Shown: piece after piece, positions 14,353 through 20,528 of the stretch
How positions within the stretch are numbered: the stretch's first letter is position 1
Layout of the letters: each line of letters opens with the position of its first letter
Assembly: GCA_049688015.1 (NCBI GenBank)
Contig: JBAVJZ010000002.1
Span: 1-20,528, forward strand
Reading direction: 5' to 3'
Source: CSP1-8 sp049688015
GTDB taxonomy: Bacteria > Desulfobacterota > Deferrimicrobia > Deferrimicrobiales > Deferrimicrobiaceae
DNA: 20,528 bases
The notes under the pieces: model-generated
Told to the model about the DNA's origin: nothing
The model's input: the letters and a program-made list of their open reading frames with translations, nothing else
The model's database searches: none
Translations under genes and position numbers: made by a program

Positions 14353-15153
14353 TTACGCCCAATCACTGTGGACGCCGGTCAGGTGATTGGGGGGACCGTG
14401 TCCGCTTCCGATCGGGATTGCGCTCCGGATGGCCTCGGTAATGTAGTCCTTCGCCCGCCTGACGGCTTCGGGCGGCGGGAGGCCCTTCGCCAGTCCGGCG
14501 GCGATGGCGGAAGCGAAGGTGCAGCCGGTGCCGTGGGTATTTCGGCTATCGAAGCGGGGCGATTTCAGGAGGACGAATTCTTTCCCGTCGTAAAGGACGT
14601 CGATCGCCTGCGATTCGATATCCAGGCACCCGCCCTTCAAGACCACCCACGGGCACCCGATTTTCCGGAGCTCCCGCGCGGCGTCCCGCATGGCGTCCAG
14701 ATCCCCGATTTTACATGCAAGAAGCGCCTCGGCCTCGAAAATGTTGGGGGTAATGACCGTGGCCAGCGGCAGCAGTTCCTCCCGGATCGCCCGGCGGGCG
14801 TCCCCCGCCAGCAGGGAATCGCCGCTCTTGGCGATCATCACCGGGTCGACGACCAGGTTGGGGATGTGGAAAGTACGGACGGCATCCGCCACGGTCCTGA
14901 CGACGGCCGCGTTGGAGAGCATCCCGGTCTTGGCGGCATCGGTACCGATATCTGTCATGACGCTTTGGATCTGCTCCCGGACGAAGTCGGGAGAAATGTC
15001 GAATATCCCCTGCACTCCCACCGTGTTCTGGGCGGTCAGGGCGGCGACGGCGGACATCCCGTAAACCCCGAATGCCGTAAACGTTTTCAGGTCCGCCTGA
15101 ATGCCTGCTCCTCCGCCGCTGTCGGAGCCGGCGATGGTGAGCGCCTTTTTCAT
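14353..15153 (-). CDS. thiD: Hydroxymethylpyrimidine / HMP-phosphate kinase
   Basis: A 266-residue ribokinase-fold enzyme of normal length. It phosphorylates HMP to HMP-P and then HMP-PP, the pyrimidine donor for thiamine synthesis. Visible motifs are AGSDSGGGAGIQADLKT (8-24), GVYGMSAVAALTAQNT (29-44), the VVDPVMIAKSGD segment (101-112) and the C-terminal catalytic NTHGTGCTFASAIA (205-218). The start ATG at 15153 overlaps the thiL stop by four bases (ATGA), indicating translational coupling. It is the last of five abutting or overlapping genes; the next gene, glutamate dehydrogenase, begins after a 114-bp gap with its own ribosome site. Confidence 0.96.
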   Translation of the reverse strand: MKKALTIAGSDSGGGAGIQADLKTFTAFGVYGMSAVAALTAQNTVGVQGIFDISPDFVREQIQSVMTDIGTDAAKTGMLSNAAVVRTVADAVRTFHIPNLVVDPVMIAKSGDSLLAGDARRAIREELLPLATVITPNIFEAEALLACKIGDLDAMRDAARELRKIGCPWVVLKGGCLDIESQAIDVLYDGKEFVLLKSPRFDSRNTHGTGCTFASAIAAGLAKGLPPPEAVRRAKDYITEAIRSAIPIGSGHGPPNHLTGVHSDWA

Positions 15154-16208
15154 CGTTTCGTTTCCTTTCGCGATCTCCCCGGTGTCCGGAAATGATCCCA
15201 GCCGGCCGGAGTCAAGGGGGTTCTGATCCCCTGGGAATCGACCAGGCAGTATCCTTCTTTCCGCCCCACGATCTTTCCGATTTCGGTGATCGGTATCCCC
15301 GAATCGCGGGAGAGGGATCGAATCTTTCGCGCAGGGACGCCGGGCGGCGCGGTAAAGAGCAATTCGTAATCCTCCCCGCTGTGCAGGGCAAGGTCGATCA
15401 CCGATTTGCCGGACCTTGCCGCGATCTCCCCGATCCGTTCCGGAAGCGGCAGACGGTCCGGATAGATCTCCGCTCCCACCCTGCTCCGGGTACAGATGTG
15501 GAACAGGTCGCCGGCCAACCCGTCGCTCAGGTCGATCATTGCGGTGGCTACGCCGGCGCGCGAGATCCGCCGCCCCAGCGTAACCCGGGGCGTGGGAACA
15601 AGGTGGCAGGCAACCAGGTGGCGGTACCTTGCGGGAACCTTTTTCCCGAACGCCTTCAGCGCCTGGAATCCCGCGCCGGACGCTCCCAGTCTCCCGGTGA
15701 CGAATACGCGGTCGCCCACCCGGGCGCCGCCGCGGGTCATCACCCGTGACAGATCGTTTTCCCCCATCAGGGTGATGTCCACGACCAGCACGTCTTCGGT
15801 CCGGGCCAGGTTCCCCCCCACGATCCGGGCCCCGTAGCGTCGCAGCTCGTCCCGCATCCCCTCGAACAGCCGGTCGTAACTTGCGACAGGAAAGGCGCCC
15901 GGGAGTCCCAGCGAGACGAGGGCAAAGGTGGGCTTTCCCCCCATGGAGGCGATATCGCTTACGTTCACCGCCATGGCACGGCGGCCCAGCTGATACGGAG
16001 TGATGCGATCGAACCGGAAATGCCGGCCTTCCACCTGGATGTCGCAGGTCACCAGCAGCGCCCGCCGCTTGTCCATTCGGATCACCGCGGTATCGTCTCC
16101 GATGCCGATCAGCAGATCCTTGGCTCTGGTGGCGGGAAGGATTTTCCCGATCCTGTCGATCAGGGAAAATTCCCCGATCTCCCCCACGCTTTTCCGCCTT
16201 TTTCTCAC
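15150..16208 (-). CDS. thiL: Thiamine-monophosphate kinase
   Basis: A 352-residue protein of the PurM/AIR-synthase fold; it makes thiamine pyrophosphate from thiamine monophosphate and ATP. Motifs in order: IGIGDDTAVI (about 34-43), CDIQVEGRHF (55-64), AMAVNVSDIASMGG (78-91), then MIDLSDGLAGDLFHIC and HSGEDYELLF in the second half. The start is a GTG at 16208 that overlaps the thiE stop by four bases (GTGA), with GGGGGAAG five bases upstream. The frame continues further left, but that part is antisense-like sequence over thiE. It overlaps thiD at its end. The last residues are basic (RSRKETKR). Confidence 0.95.
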   Translation of the reverse strand: MRKRRKSVGEIGEFSLIDRIGKILPATRAKDLLIGIGDDTAVIRMDKRRALLVTCDIQVEGRHFRFDRITPYQLGRRAMAVNVSDIASMGGKPTFALVSLGLPGAFPVASYDRLFEGMRDELRRYGARIVGGNLARTEDVLVVDITLMGENDLSRVMTRGGARVGDRVFVTGRLGASGAGFQALKAFGKKVPARYRHLVACHLVPTPRVTLGRRISRAGVATAMIDLSDGLAGDLFHICTRSRVGAEIYPDRLPLPERIGEIAARSGKSVIDLALHSGEDYELLFTAPPGVPARKIRSLSRDSGIPITEIGKIVGRKEGYCLVDSQGIRTPLTPAGWDHFRTPGRSRKETKR

Positions 16209-16861
16209 GGGACTTCCCCCGGTAACCGGAGCAGGGATTTCATCTGCTCTGCCGCCCGGGCGATATCGTCCGCCCCGACGATCGCGGATATCACCGCTGC
16301 GGAATCCGCCCCCGCCTCCCGCACCTGCCGCGCGTTTTGCGCGTCGATCCCTCCGATCGCGACAATGGGGAGACGGCAATGCTTCCGGACACGTGCAATC
16401 CGTTCCAGGCCGAGAGGCTCCCCGGCATCCGCCTTGGTTTTCCGGGCCTCGAACACCGGGCCCACCCCCAGGTAATCCGCCCCATCCTTCTCCGCCAGGA
16501 GGGCTTCCTCCAGCGTCTCCGCGGAAACCCCCAGGATCCTGCCGGGTCCCAGGATGTGGCGCGCTACGGACGCGGGCAGATCCTTCTGACCGAGGTGGAC
16601 CCCGTCGGCGTCGGCAGCCAGAGCGATATCGAGACGGTCGTTGACGATAAGCGGGACCTTCGCTTCCCGGGTGAGCATTCGAAGCGCAAGTGCGACCCGG
16701 TAAAGCGTTCCCCCGGAGGCGGTCTTGTCCCGCAGCTGTATGACATCGGCTCCGCCCCGGATCGCGGCCTCCGCGATCTCGATATGCGACCGGCCCCGGC
16801 TTACCGACTCGTCCGTGATGACATAGAGGCGCCAGCGGCCGAGGGAGATCCTGTCAATCAA
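16205..16861 (-). CDS. thiE: Thiamine-phosphate synthase
   Basis: A 218-residue TIM-barrel enzyme that joins HMP-PP and thiazole phosphate (THZ-P) to thiamine monophosphate. Motifs are VIQLRDKTASG (40-50, pyrophosphate/Mg binding), VNDRLDIALAADADGVHLGQ (73-92), YLGVGPVFEARKTKADAG (130-147) and VAIGGI (167-172). The only sensible start is a TTG at 16861, which overlaps the tenA stop by eight bases and has GGGGGA about seven bases upstream; the nearest ATG would remove the first barrel strands. It overlaps thiL by four bases. The thiazole branch genes (thiG, thiH, thiS, thiF) and thiC are not in the window. Confidence 0.94.
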   Translation of the reverse strand: MIDRISLGRWRLYVITDESVSRGRSHIEIAEAAIRGGADVIQLRDKTASGGTLYRVALALRMLTREAKVPLIVNDRLDIALAADADGVHLGQKDLPASVARHILGPGRILGVSAETLEEALLAEKDGADYLGVGPVFEARKTKADAGEPLGLERIARVRKHCRLPIVAIGGIDAQNARQVREAGADSAAVISAIVGADDIARAAEQMKSLLRLPGEVP

Positions 16862-17564
16862 TGGGGAATCCCCCGGAAGAATATGTGATCGCGGCCGGCC
16901 ATTCCTCTTTCTTCCAGCTCATGTCGAAAAACAGGTATTCGAAGCGGGTGCTCGTTTCGTAGAGCCGGTACCAGTACTCCTTGCGCTGCGCAGAAGCGTC
17001 CCCGGCGTACTCGTTCACTTTTCCGACAAGCCAGTCGGCAAGATCGCAAAACTCCCGGGAGGAATAGGTCTCGACCCAGTCCCGGTAGAACGGATTGTCC
17101 GGGAGGCCCCGGGATTCCAGCTTCTTGCCGATCTCGACGTACCCGCAGGCACAGGGCGTCAACACCGCCAGGATGTCCGACAGGCTCCCCTCGTGGCAGG
17201 TCCGCACCATCAAATTGGTATAGGCGGACGTGATCATGCCCTTGCGGGTCTTTTCCAGGTCCTGCGCCGGAATCCCGAAAGCGGCGCACGTTTTCCGATG
17301 GAGATCCATTTCCACATTCAGGGTGGTGGAAAGCAAAGTGGCAAAGGTTCCCATATCCTGAAGATGCCAGGATTTTGCGCTCGCCAGGGCGAAGACCCGG
17401 CTGAAATCGATCAGGTACACGTAATCCTGCTTCAGGAAGAACTCGAACCTGTCCCGGGACAGGGTGCCGTCTCCGATCCCCGTCACGAACGGATGCGCCA
17501 AAATCGCCTGCCAGAGGGGATCGGACGCATGCCGCATTTCCTGGTAAAAGGAACGATTCGACAT
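16854..17564 (-). CDS. tenA: TenA-type thiaminase II / aminopyrimidine aminohydrolase
   Basis: A 236-residue all-helical protein of normal family length. TenA hydrolyses degraded thiamine (aminopyrimidine forms) to HMP for salvage. The Asp in KQDYVYL (D47), the nucleophile position in LTPCACGYVEIGKKL (C138, with an additional C140 in place of the aromatic residue usually seen) and the C-terminal ETSTRFEYLFFD (E203, E209) fit the active site. The ATG at 17564 has GGGGAGG eight bases upstream; an in-frame GTG at 17573 overlaps that ribosome site and is unlikely. The start lies five bases after the stop of the AIR-synthase-like gene, and the end overlaps thiE. Confidence 0.93.
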   Translation of the reverse strand: MSNRSFYQEMRHASDPLWQAILAHPFVTGIGDGTLSRDRFEFFLKQDYVYLIDFSRVFALASAKSWHLQDMGTFATLLSTTLNVEMDLHRKTCAAFGIPAQDLEKTRKGMITSAYTNLMVRTCHEGSLSDILAVLTPCACGYVEIGKKLESRGLPDNPFYRDWVETYSSREFCDLADWLVGKVNEYAGDASAQRKEYWYRLYETSTRFEYLFFDMSWKKEEWPAAITYSSGGFPID

Positions 17565-17569
17565 CGATG

Positions 17570-18631
17570 TCACCTCCCCGGGGACGCGGCCTTTCCGAAA
17601 GCCGCCCAGAACGGATCCACCCGGGGATGCACCAACTCGTGTGAAATTCCCTTTTCGAAAACCCGCATCCCCCGCTGCCGGTCCACGATTTCCCCCACCA
17701 TGGTGGCAGGGATCCCCTTGTCACCCAGGCGCCGGACCACTTCCTGCGCCTTGTGCGCCCGGCAGGTGAGAATCAGCGTTCCTTCGCTGATCGAGGAAAA
17801 GGGGTCGATGCCGAACAGGTCGCACACTTTCCGGACCGCGTCCTGCACGATGATCTTCTCCTTGTCGATGGCCATTCCGACTCCCGAGGCCTGGGCGACC
17901 TCGAACAGGCCGCCCCATACCCCGCACTCGGTCGCATCGTGCATGGTGGTGACTCCGTCTTCCCGCACCCCTGCTTCCACCGCGGTGAGCGCATCCTCCA
18001 CGACGGACATCTGCCAGAAAATCTCCTCGGCTTCCCGTGCCGCTTCTTCCCCGTATCGTTCCGCCACCCGGTGGGGAAAGGTGACGGCGAACAACCCGGC
18101 GGCCTCGATGGCCGCCCCCTTGGTGATGATAATGGAATCTCCCACCTTTGCCATGTTCGGGGTCACATACCGGTCTTTCGGGCCGATACCGATCACGGTA
18201 GCCCCGCCGATCATGGGATATTCACACCCCTCATAGCGGCCGGTGTGCCCGGTGATGATGGCCATGCCGATCTTTTCGCACTCCCGGTGCATTACCGTCC
18301 ATAACGCTTCGAAGTCCTCCCGGGTCATCGACAGGGGAAGATTCAGGTCCATGGTGATATAGGTCGGCCGGATTCCCGACGTGGCCGCGTCGGAAGCCAG
18401 GATATGGACCGCAAACCAGCCGGAACGTTCCCATCCGTAAGGAGGCACTACGAAAATCGGATCGGTAGTGGTCACCATCACCTTGCCGCTCCCAAGGTCG
18501 ACAACTCCCACATCCACTCCATGCTGGGGCCCCACCAGGATTTCCGGGCGTTTCCGTCCCAGATGGGGAAGGATGATTTCATCGAATATTTCGGAAGATA
18601 CCTTGCCGATGGCAGGCATTTGCGCTTTCAC
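17570..18631 (-). CDS. AIR-synthase (PurM/HypE/SelD-fold) family protein at the head of the thiamine operon
   Basis: A 353-residue protein with the two-domain PurM fold: an N-terminal part with VGPQHGVDVGVVD (33-45), TTTDPIF (54-60) and HILASDAATSGIRPTYI (76-92), and a C-terminal part with THDATECGVWGGLFEVA-like glycine loops. It resembles HypE-type proteins, but it ends in FGKAASPGR and lacks the C-terminal PRIC-type cysteine that HypE uses to make the hydrogenase cyanide ligand, so it is not a hydrogenase maturation factor. Family members use ATP to activate or phosphorylate a substrate. The start is a GTG at 18631 with AGGAGG five bases upstream; an ATG four codons later is too far from it. 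Its place five bases before tenA suggests a thiamine-related kinase or salvage role, which is inference. Confidence 0.8.
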   Translation of the reverse strand: MKAQMPAIGKVSSEIFDEIILPHLGRKRPEILVGPQHGVDVGVVDLGSGKVMVTTTDPIFVVPPYGWERSGWFAVHILASDAATSGIRPTYITMDLNLPLSMTREDFEALWTVMHRECEKIGMAIITGHTGRYEGCEYPMIGGATVIGIGPKDRYVTPNMAKVGDSIIITKGAAIEAAGLFAVTFPHRVAERYGEEAAREAEEIFWQMSVVEDALTAVEAGVREDGVTTMHDATECGVWGGLFEVAQASGVGMAIDKEKIIVQDAVRKVCDLFGIDPFSSISEGTLILTCRAHKAQEVVRRLGDKGIPATMVGEIVDRQRGMRVFEKGISHELVHPRVDPFWAAFGKAASPGR

Positions 18632-18649
18632 GATGTCCTCCTATCCAAA

Positions 18650-18702
18650 GGTCTGGAGCGGTTCGTTTCCCGTCACCGGTACGGTCCGGCCCGAAACAGA
18701 CC
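18650..18702 (-). promoter_or_regulatory. Possible structured leader of the thiamine operon
   Basis: Read leftward the leader contains GGTCTG (18702-18697) and CAGACC (18655-18650) as closing arms, with GAAA/TTTC-type pairing and GC-rich segments between, about 19 bases before the operon start codon. The conserved TPP-riboswitch boxes (CTGAGA and the ACCTGAT-type element) are not present. Function unproven. Confidence 0.25.
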
Positions 18703-18842
18703 GCCATCGCGCCGCGAAGCCGCGGGGTTTTGGTCGGGGAGCATCCCTGACAGGGCACTTTCATTATTGCGGGGCGGCGAACGGATGGCAAGCAGCGAAG
18801 ACCGGAGTCCCATCGGCGGCGACGGATGGTATAGTGAACCGC

Positions 18843-20036
18843 ATGAAGGCGCTCTTCCTGGAGAACGTCCACCCCGGGGCAGTCCGGGTTTTCAAAGCGG
18901 CGGGGTTCAAGGTGGAGGTGTTTCCCCACAGCCCCGGGAAAAAAATTCTTGCCCGGATGATGGAGAACGTGGACGTCCTCGGGATCCGGTCGAAGACCCG
19001 GGTCGGACCCGAGATCCTTCAGCGGGCACCGAATCTGTCGGCGATCGGCGCCTTCTGCATCGGCATCGAGCAGATCGATATTTCCGCCTGCAGCGCGCAA
19101 GGGATCGCGGTCTTCAACGCCCCCTACAGCAATACGCGCAGCGTCGTCGAGATGGCCCTGGGCGAAATGATCATGCTTCTTCGGGGAGTGTTCGAAAACA
19201 GCAGCAGGCTCCACAGCGGCGTATGGAAGAAGTCCTCCGAAGGGTTCCACGAGATCCGGGGGAAACGACTGGGAATCATCGGATACGGGAATATCGGCTC
19301 CCAGTTGTCCATCCTCGCCGAATCTCTCGGGATGGAAGTCGTGTACCACGACATCGAGGAAAAGCTCTCCCTGGGGAACGCCCGGAAGGTTCCCCTCAAG
19401 GAACTCCTGCGCCGCTCCGACATCGTCACGGTCCATGTCGACGGGCGGGAGTCCAACCGGAACCTCATCGGGCAGAAGGAATTCTCCGCGATGAAGAAGG
19501 GGGTCATCTTCCTGAACCTGAGCCGGGGATTCGTGGCGGACGTGGAGGCGCTCGCGCGCCAGGTCCGAAAAGGCAGAATCCGGGGGGCCGCCGTCGACGT
19601 CTTCCCGGTGGAACCAGAAAGCAACAAGATACCCTTTTCTTCCTCCCTGCAGGGGTTGCAGAACGTGATCCTGACACCGCACGTCGGGGGCTCTACGGAA
19701 GAGGCCCAGGCGGGGATCGGCACCTTCGTCGCGGAGCGGATTGCGGCGTATTTTGCCTCCGGCTCCACCGTCACGAGCGTCAACTTCCCGGCCTACCAGC
19801 CGCTGGGCAAGGCCTATCTTCACCGGTTCGCGCACATCCACGAAAACATCCCCGGGATGCTCGCCCGCATCAACGACGTGTTCGCGCAACGACATGTCAA
19901 CATCGCCGGACAGCACCTGCAGACCCGGGGTAGCGTCGGTTACGCGGTCATCGACGTGGACGGCCCGTGCAACGCGGGAATCCTTTCGGACCTCGAGGCG
20001 ATCCCCAACACGATCCGGGTGCGCCTCGTATACTGA
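18843..20036 (+). CDS. serA: D-3-phosphoglycerate dehydrogenase with C-terminal ACT domain
   Basis: A 397-residue protein close in size to E. coli SerA (410). It oxidises 3-phosphoglycerate to 3-phosphohydroxypyruvate with NAD, the first step of serine synthesis. The NAD-binding GYGNIG is at 147-152. The catalytic residues are Arg228 (NLSRGF), Glu257 (VFPVEP) and His280 (LTPHVGGSTEEAQ). The C-terminal 75 residues (HIHENIPGMLARINDVFAQ onward) form an ACT domain for feedback by serine. The ATG at 18843 has a weak ribosome site; a GTG three codons earlier (18834) is an alternative, and a TATAGT ends only seven bases before the ATG. It is divergent from the thiamine run and 18 bases ahead of the OsmC-family gene. 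A related 2-hydroxyacid dehydrogenase activity cannot be excluded. Confidence 0.92.
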   Translation: MKALFLENVHPGAVRVFKAAGFKVEVFPHSPGKKILARMMENVDVLGIRSKTRVGPEILQRAPNLSAIGAFCIGIEQIDISACSAQGIAVFNAPYSNTRSVVEMALGEMIMLLRGVFENSSRLHSGVWKKSSEGFHEIRGKRLGIIGYGNIGSQLSILAESLGMEVVYHDIEEKLSLGNARKVPLKELLRRSDIVTVHVDGRESNRNLIGQKEFSAMKKGVIFLNLSRGFVADVEALARQVRKGRIRGAAVDVFPVEPESNKIPFSSSLQGLQNVILTPHVGGSTEEAQAGIGTFVAERIAAYFASGSTVTSVNFPAYQPLGKAYLHRFAHIHENIPGMLARINDVFAQRHVNIAGQHLQTRGSVGYAVIDVDGPCNAGILSDLEAIPNTIRVRLVY

Positions 20037-20054
20037 CCGGGAAAGGAGCGCCAG

Positions 20055-20489
20055 ATGGCGATTCGCCCCAAGAGCTACCTGTACACGACATCCGTCCGGT
20101 GGACGGGAGAAAAAAAGGGGATGATGGACATCTCCGGGAAGCCCTCCGTGGAAGTGGCGACCCCGCCCGAATTCATGGGGCACGAGGGGATCTGGTCGCC
20201 CGAGGACCTCTTCGTCGCCTCCGTGAACAGCTGCATCATGACGACTTTTCTGGCCTTCGCCGGACATGCGGGCCTGGCCTTCGAAGGATACGAGAGCGAG
20301 GCGGAGGGGTTGCTCGAGTTCGTGGACGGCCGGTTCCTGTTCACGAAGATCGTCGTCCGTCCCCGGGTCACGCTGCGTCCCGGAGCGGACCGTCAACAGG
20401 CCGAAGAGATCCTCCACAAGGCAGAGAAAAACTGCCTCGTCTCGAACTCCATCCGGACCGAGGTTGTTCTCGAATCGACGTTCGGGTGA
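20055..20489 (+). CDS. OsmC/Ohr-family peroxiredoxin-like protein
   Basis: A 144-residue protein. The two redox cysteines of the family are present: C60 in ASVNSCIMTTF and C127 in KNCLVSNSI, with the GPEDLF-like WSPEDLFVAS segment just before the first. OsmC/Ohr proteins reduce organic hydroperoxides in the cytoplasm through a Cys-Cys mechanism. Sequence details fit the general OsmC group better than classic Ohr. The ATG at 20055 has AAAGGAG upstream and lies 18 bases after serA, so the two are probably cotranscribed. A hairpin follows. Confidence 0.9.
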   Translation: MAIRPKSYLYTTSVRWTGEKKGMMDISGKPSVEVATPPEFMGHEGIWSPEDLFVASVNSCIMTTFLAFAGHAGLAFEGYESEAEGLLEFVDGRFLFTKIVVRPRVTLRPGADRQQAEEILHKAEKNCLVSNSIRTEVVLESTFG

Positions 20490-20500
20490 TCGCCGTCTAT

Positions 20501-20519
20501 TTCTGCGGACGCCGCAGAA
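20501..20519 (+). terminator. Hairpin after the OsmC-family gene
   Basis: TTCTGCGG-ACG-CCGCAGAA is a perfect 8-bp stem with a 3-base loop, 12 bases after the stop. The window ends soon after (CAAACCGCG), and no T-tract is seen. Confidence 0.55.
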
Positions 20520-20528
20520 CAAACCGCG

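Noticed and set aside
13198..15195. Rightward frame of 665 codons antisense to glutamate dehydrogenase and thiD
   Set aside because: It spans two well-supported genes and the gap between them; composition is typical of a shadow frame.
18579..20522. Leftward frame of 647 codons antisense to serA and the OsmC-family gene
   Set aside because: Both sense genes have complete active sites; the antisense frame crosses an intergenic region and shows no domain.

Overview
The window is GC-rich, tightly packed chromosomal DNA with little intergenic space. The gene content (a sigma-54 activator, a large NAD-type glutamate dehydrogenase, a U32-family Fe-S protein, YceI and TAXI proteins) suggests a Gram-negative, probably anaerobic or facultative bacterium of the deltaproteobacterial / Desulfuromonadota kind. 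That placement is inferred from family resemblance only. No tRNA, rRNA, IS element or CRISPR array was seen.

Region A (1-4558) looks like a lipid or quinone biosynthesis locus. A minus-strand operon runs yceI-like secreted lipid-binding protein, type III polyketide synthase, U32-family putative Fe-S protein, then a UbiE-type C-methyltransferase that is cut by the window edge. An ICMT-type membrane methyltransferase is divergent from it. Type III PKS plus ICMT is the known pairing for alkylpyrones and alkylresorcinols. Adding a UbiE-type quinol methyltransferase and a U32 protein (the UbiU/UbiV superfamily of O2-independent hydroxylases) suggests an oxygen-independent route from a polyketide phenol to an alkylquinone. 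This is the most interesting system in the window.

Region B (4680-7934) has a small Cys-rich protein divergent from a secreted ankyrin-repeat protein, then a YkoF-type thiamine/HMP-binding protein and a GAF-AAA+-Fis sigma-54 activator followed by a strong hairpin.

Region C (7989-10684) holds a small unrecognised gene. Its AT-richer upstream region carries a sigma-54-like promoter and a 26-bp dyad. Beyond it are a gene broken by an apparent out-of-frame internal deletion and an orphan membrane-anchored TAXI solute receptor.

Region D (10612-18631) is a long minus-strand run: AIR-synthase-like protein, tenA, thiE, thiL, thiD (abutting, overlapping start/stop codons), then NAD-glutamate dehydrogenase and cyanase, closed by a terminator. 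It combines thiamine synthesis/salvage with ammonia and nitrogen metabolism. No canonical TPP riboswitch is visible upstream, although the leader can fold.

Region E (18843-20528) is a plus-strand pair: D-3-phosphoglycerate dehydrogenase (serA type, with ACT domain) and an OsmC-family peroxidase, followed by a hairpin.
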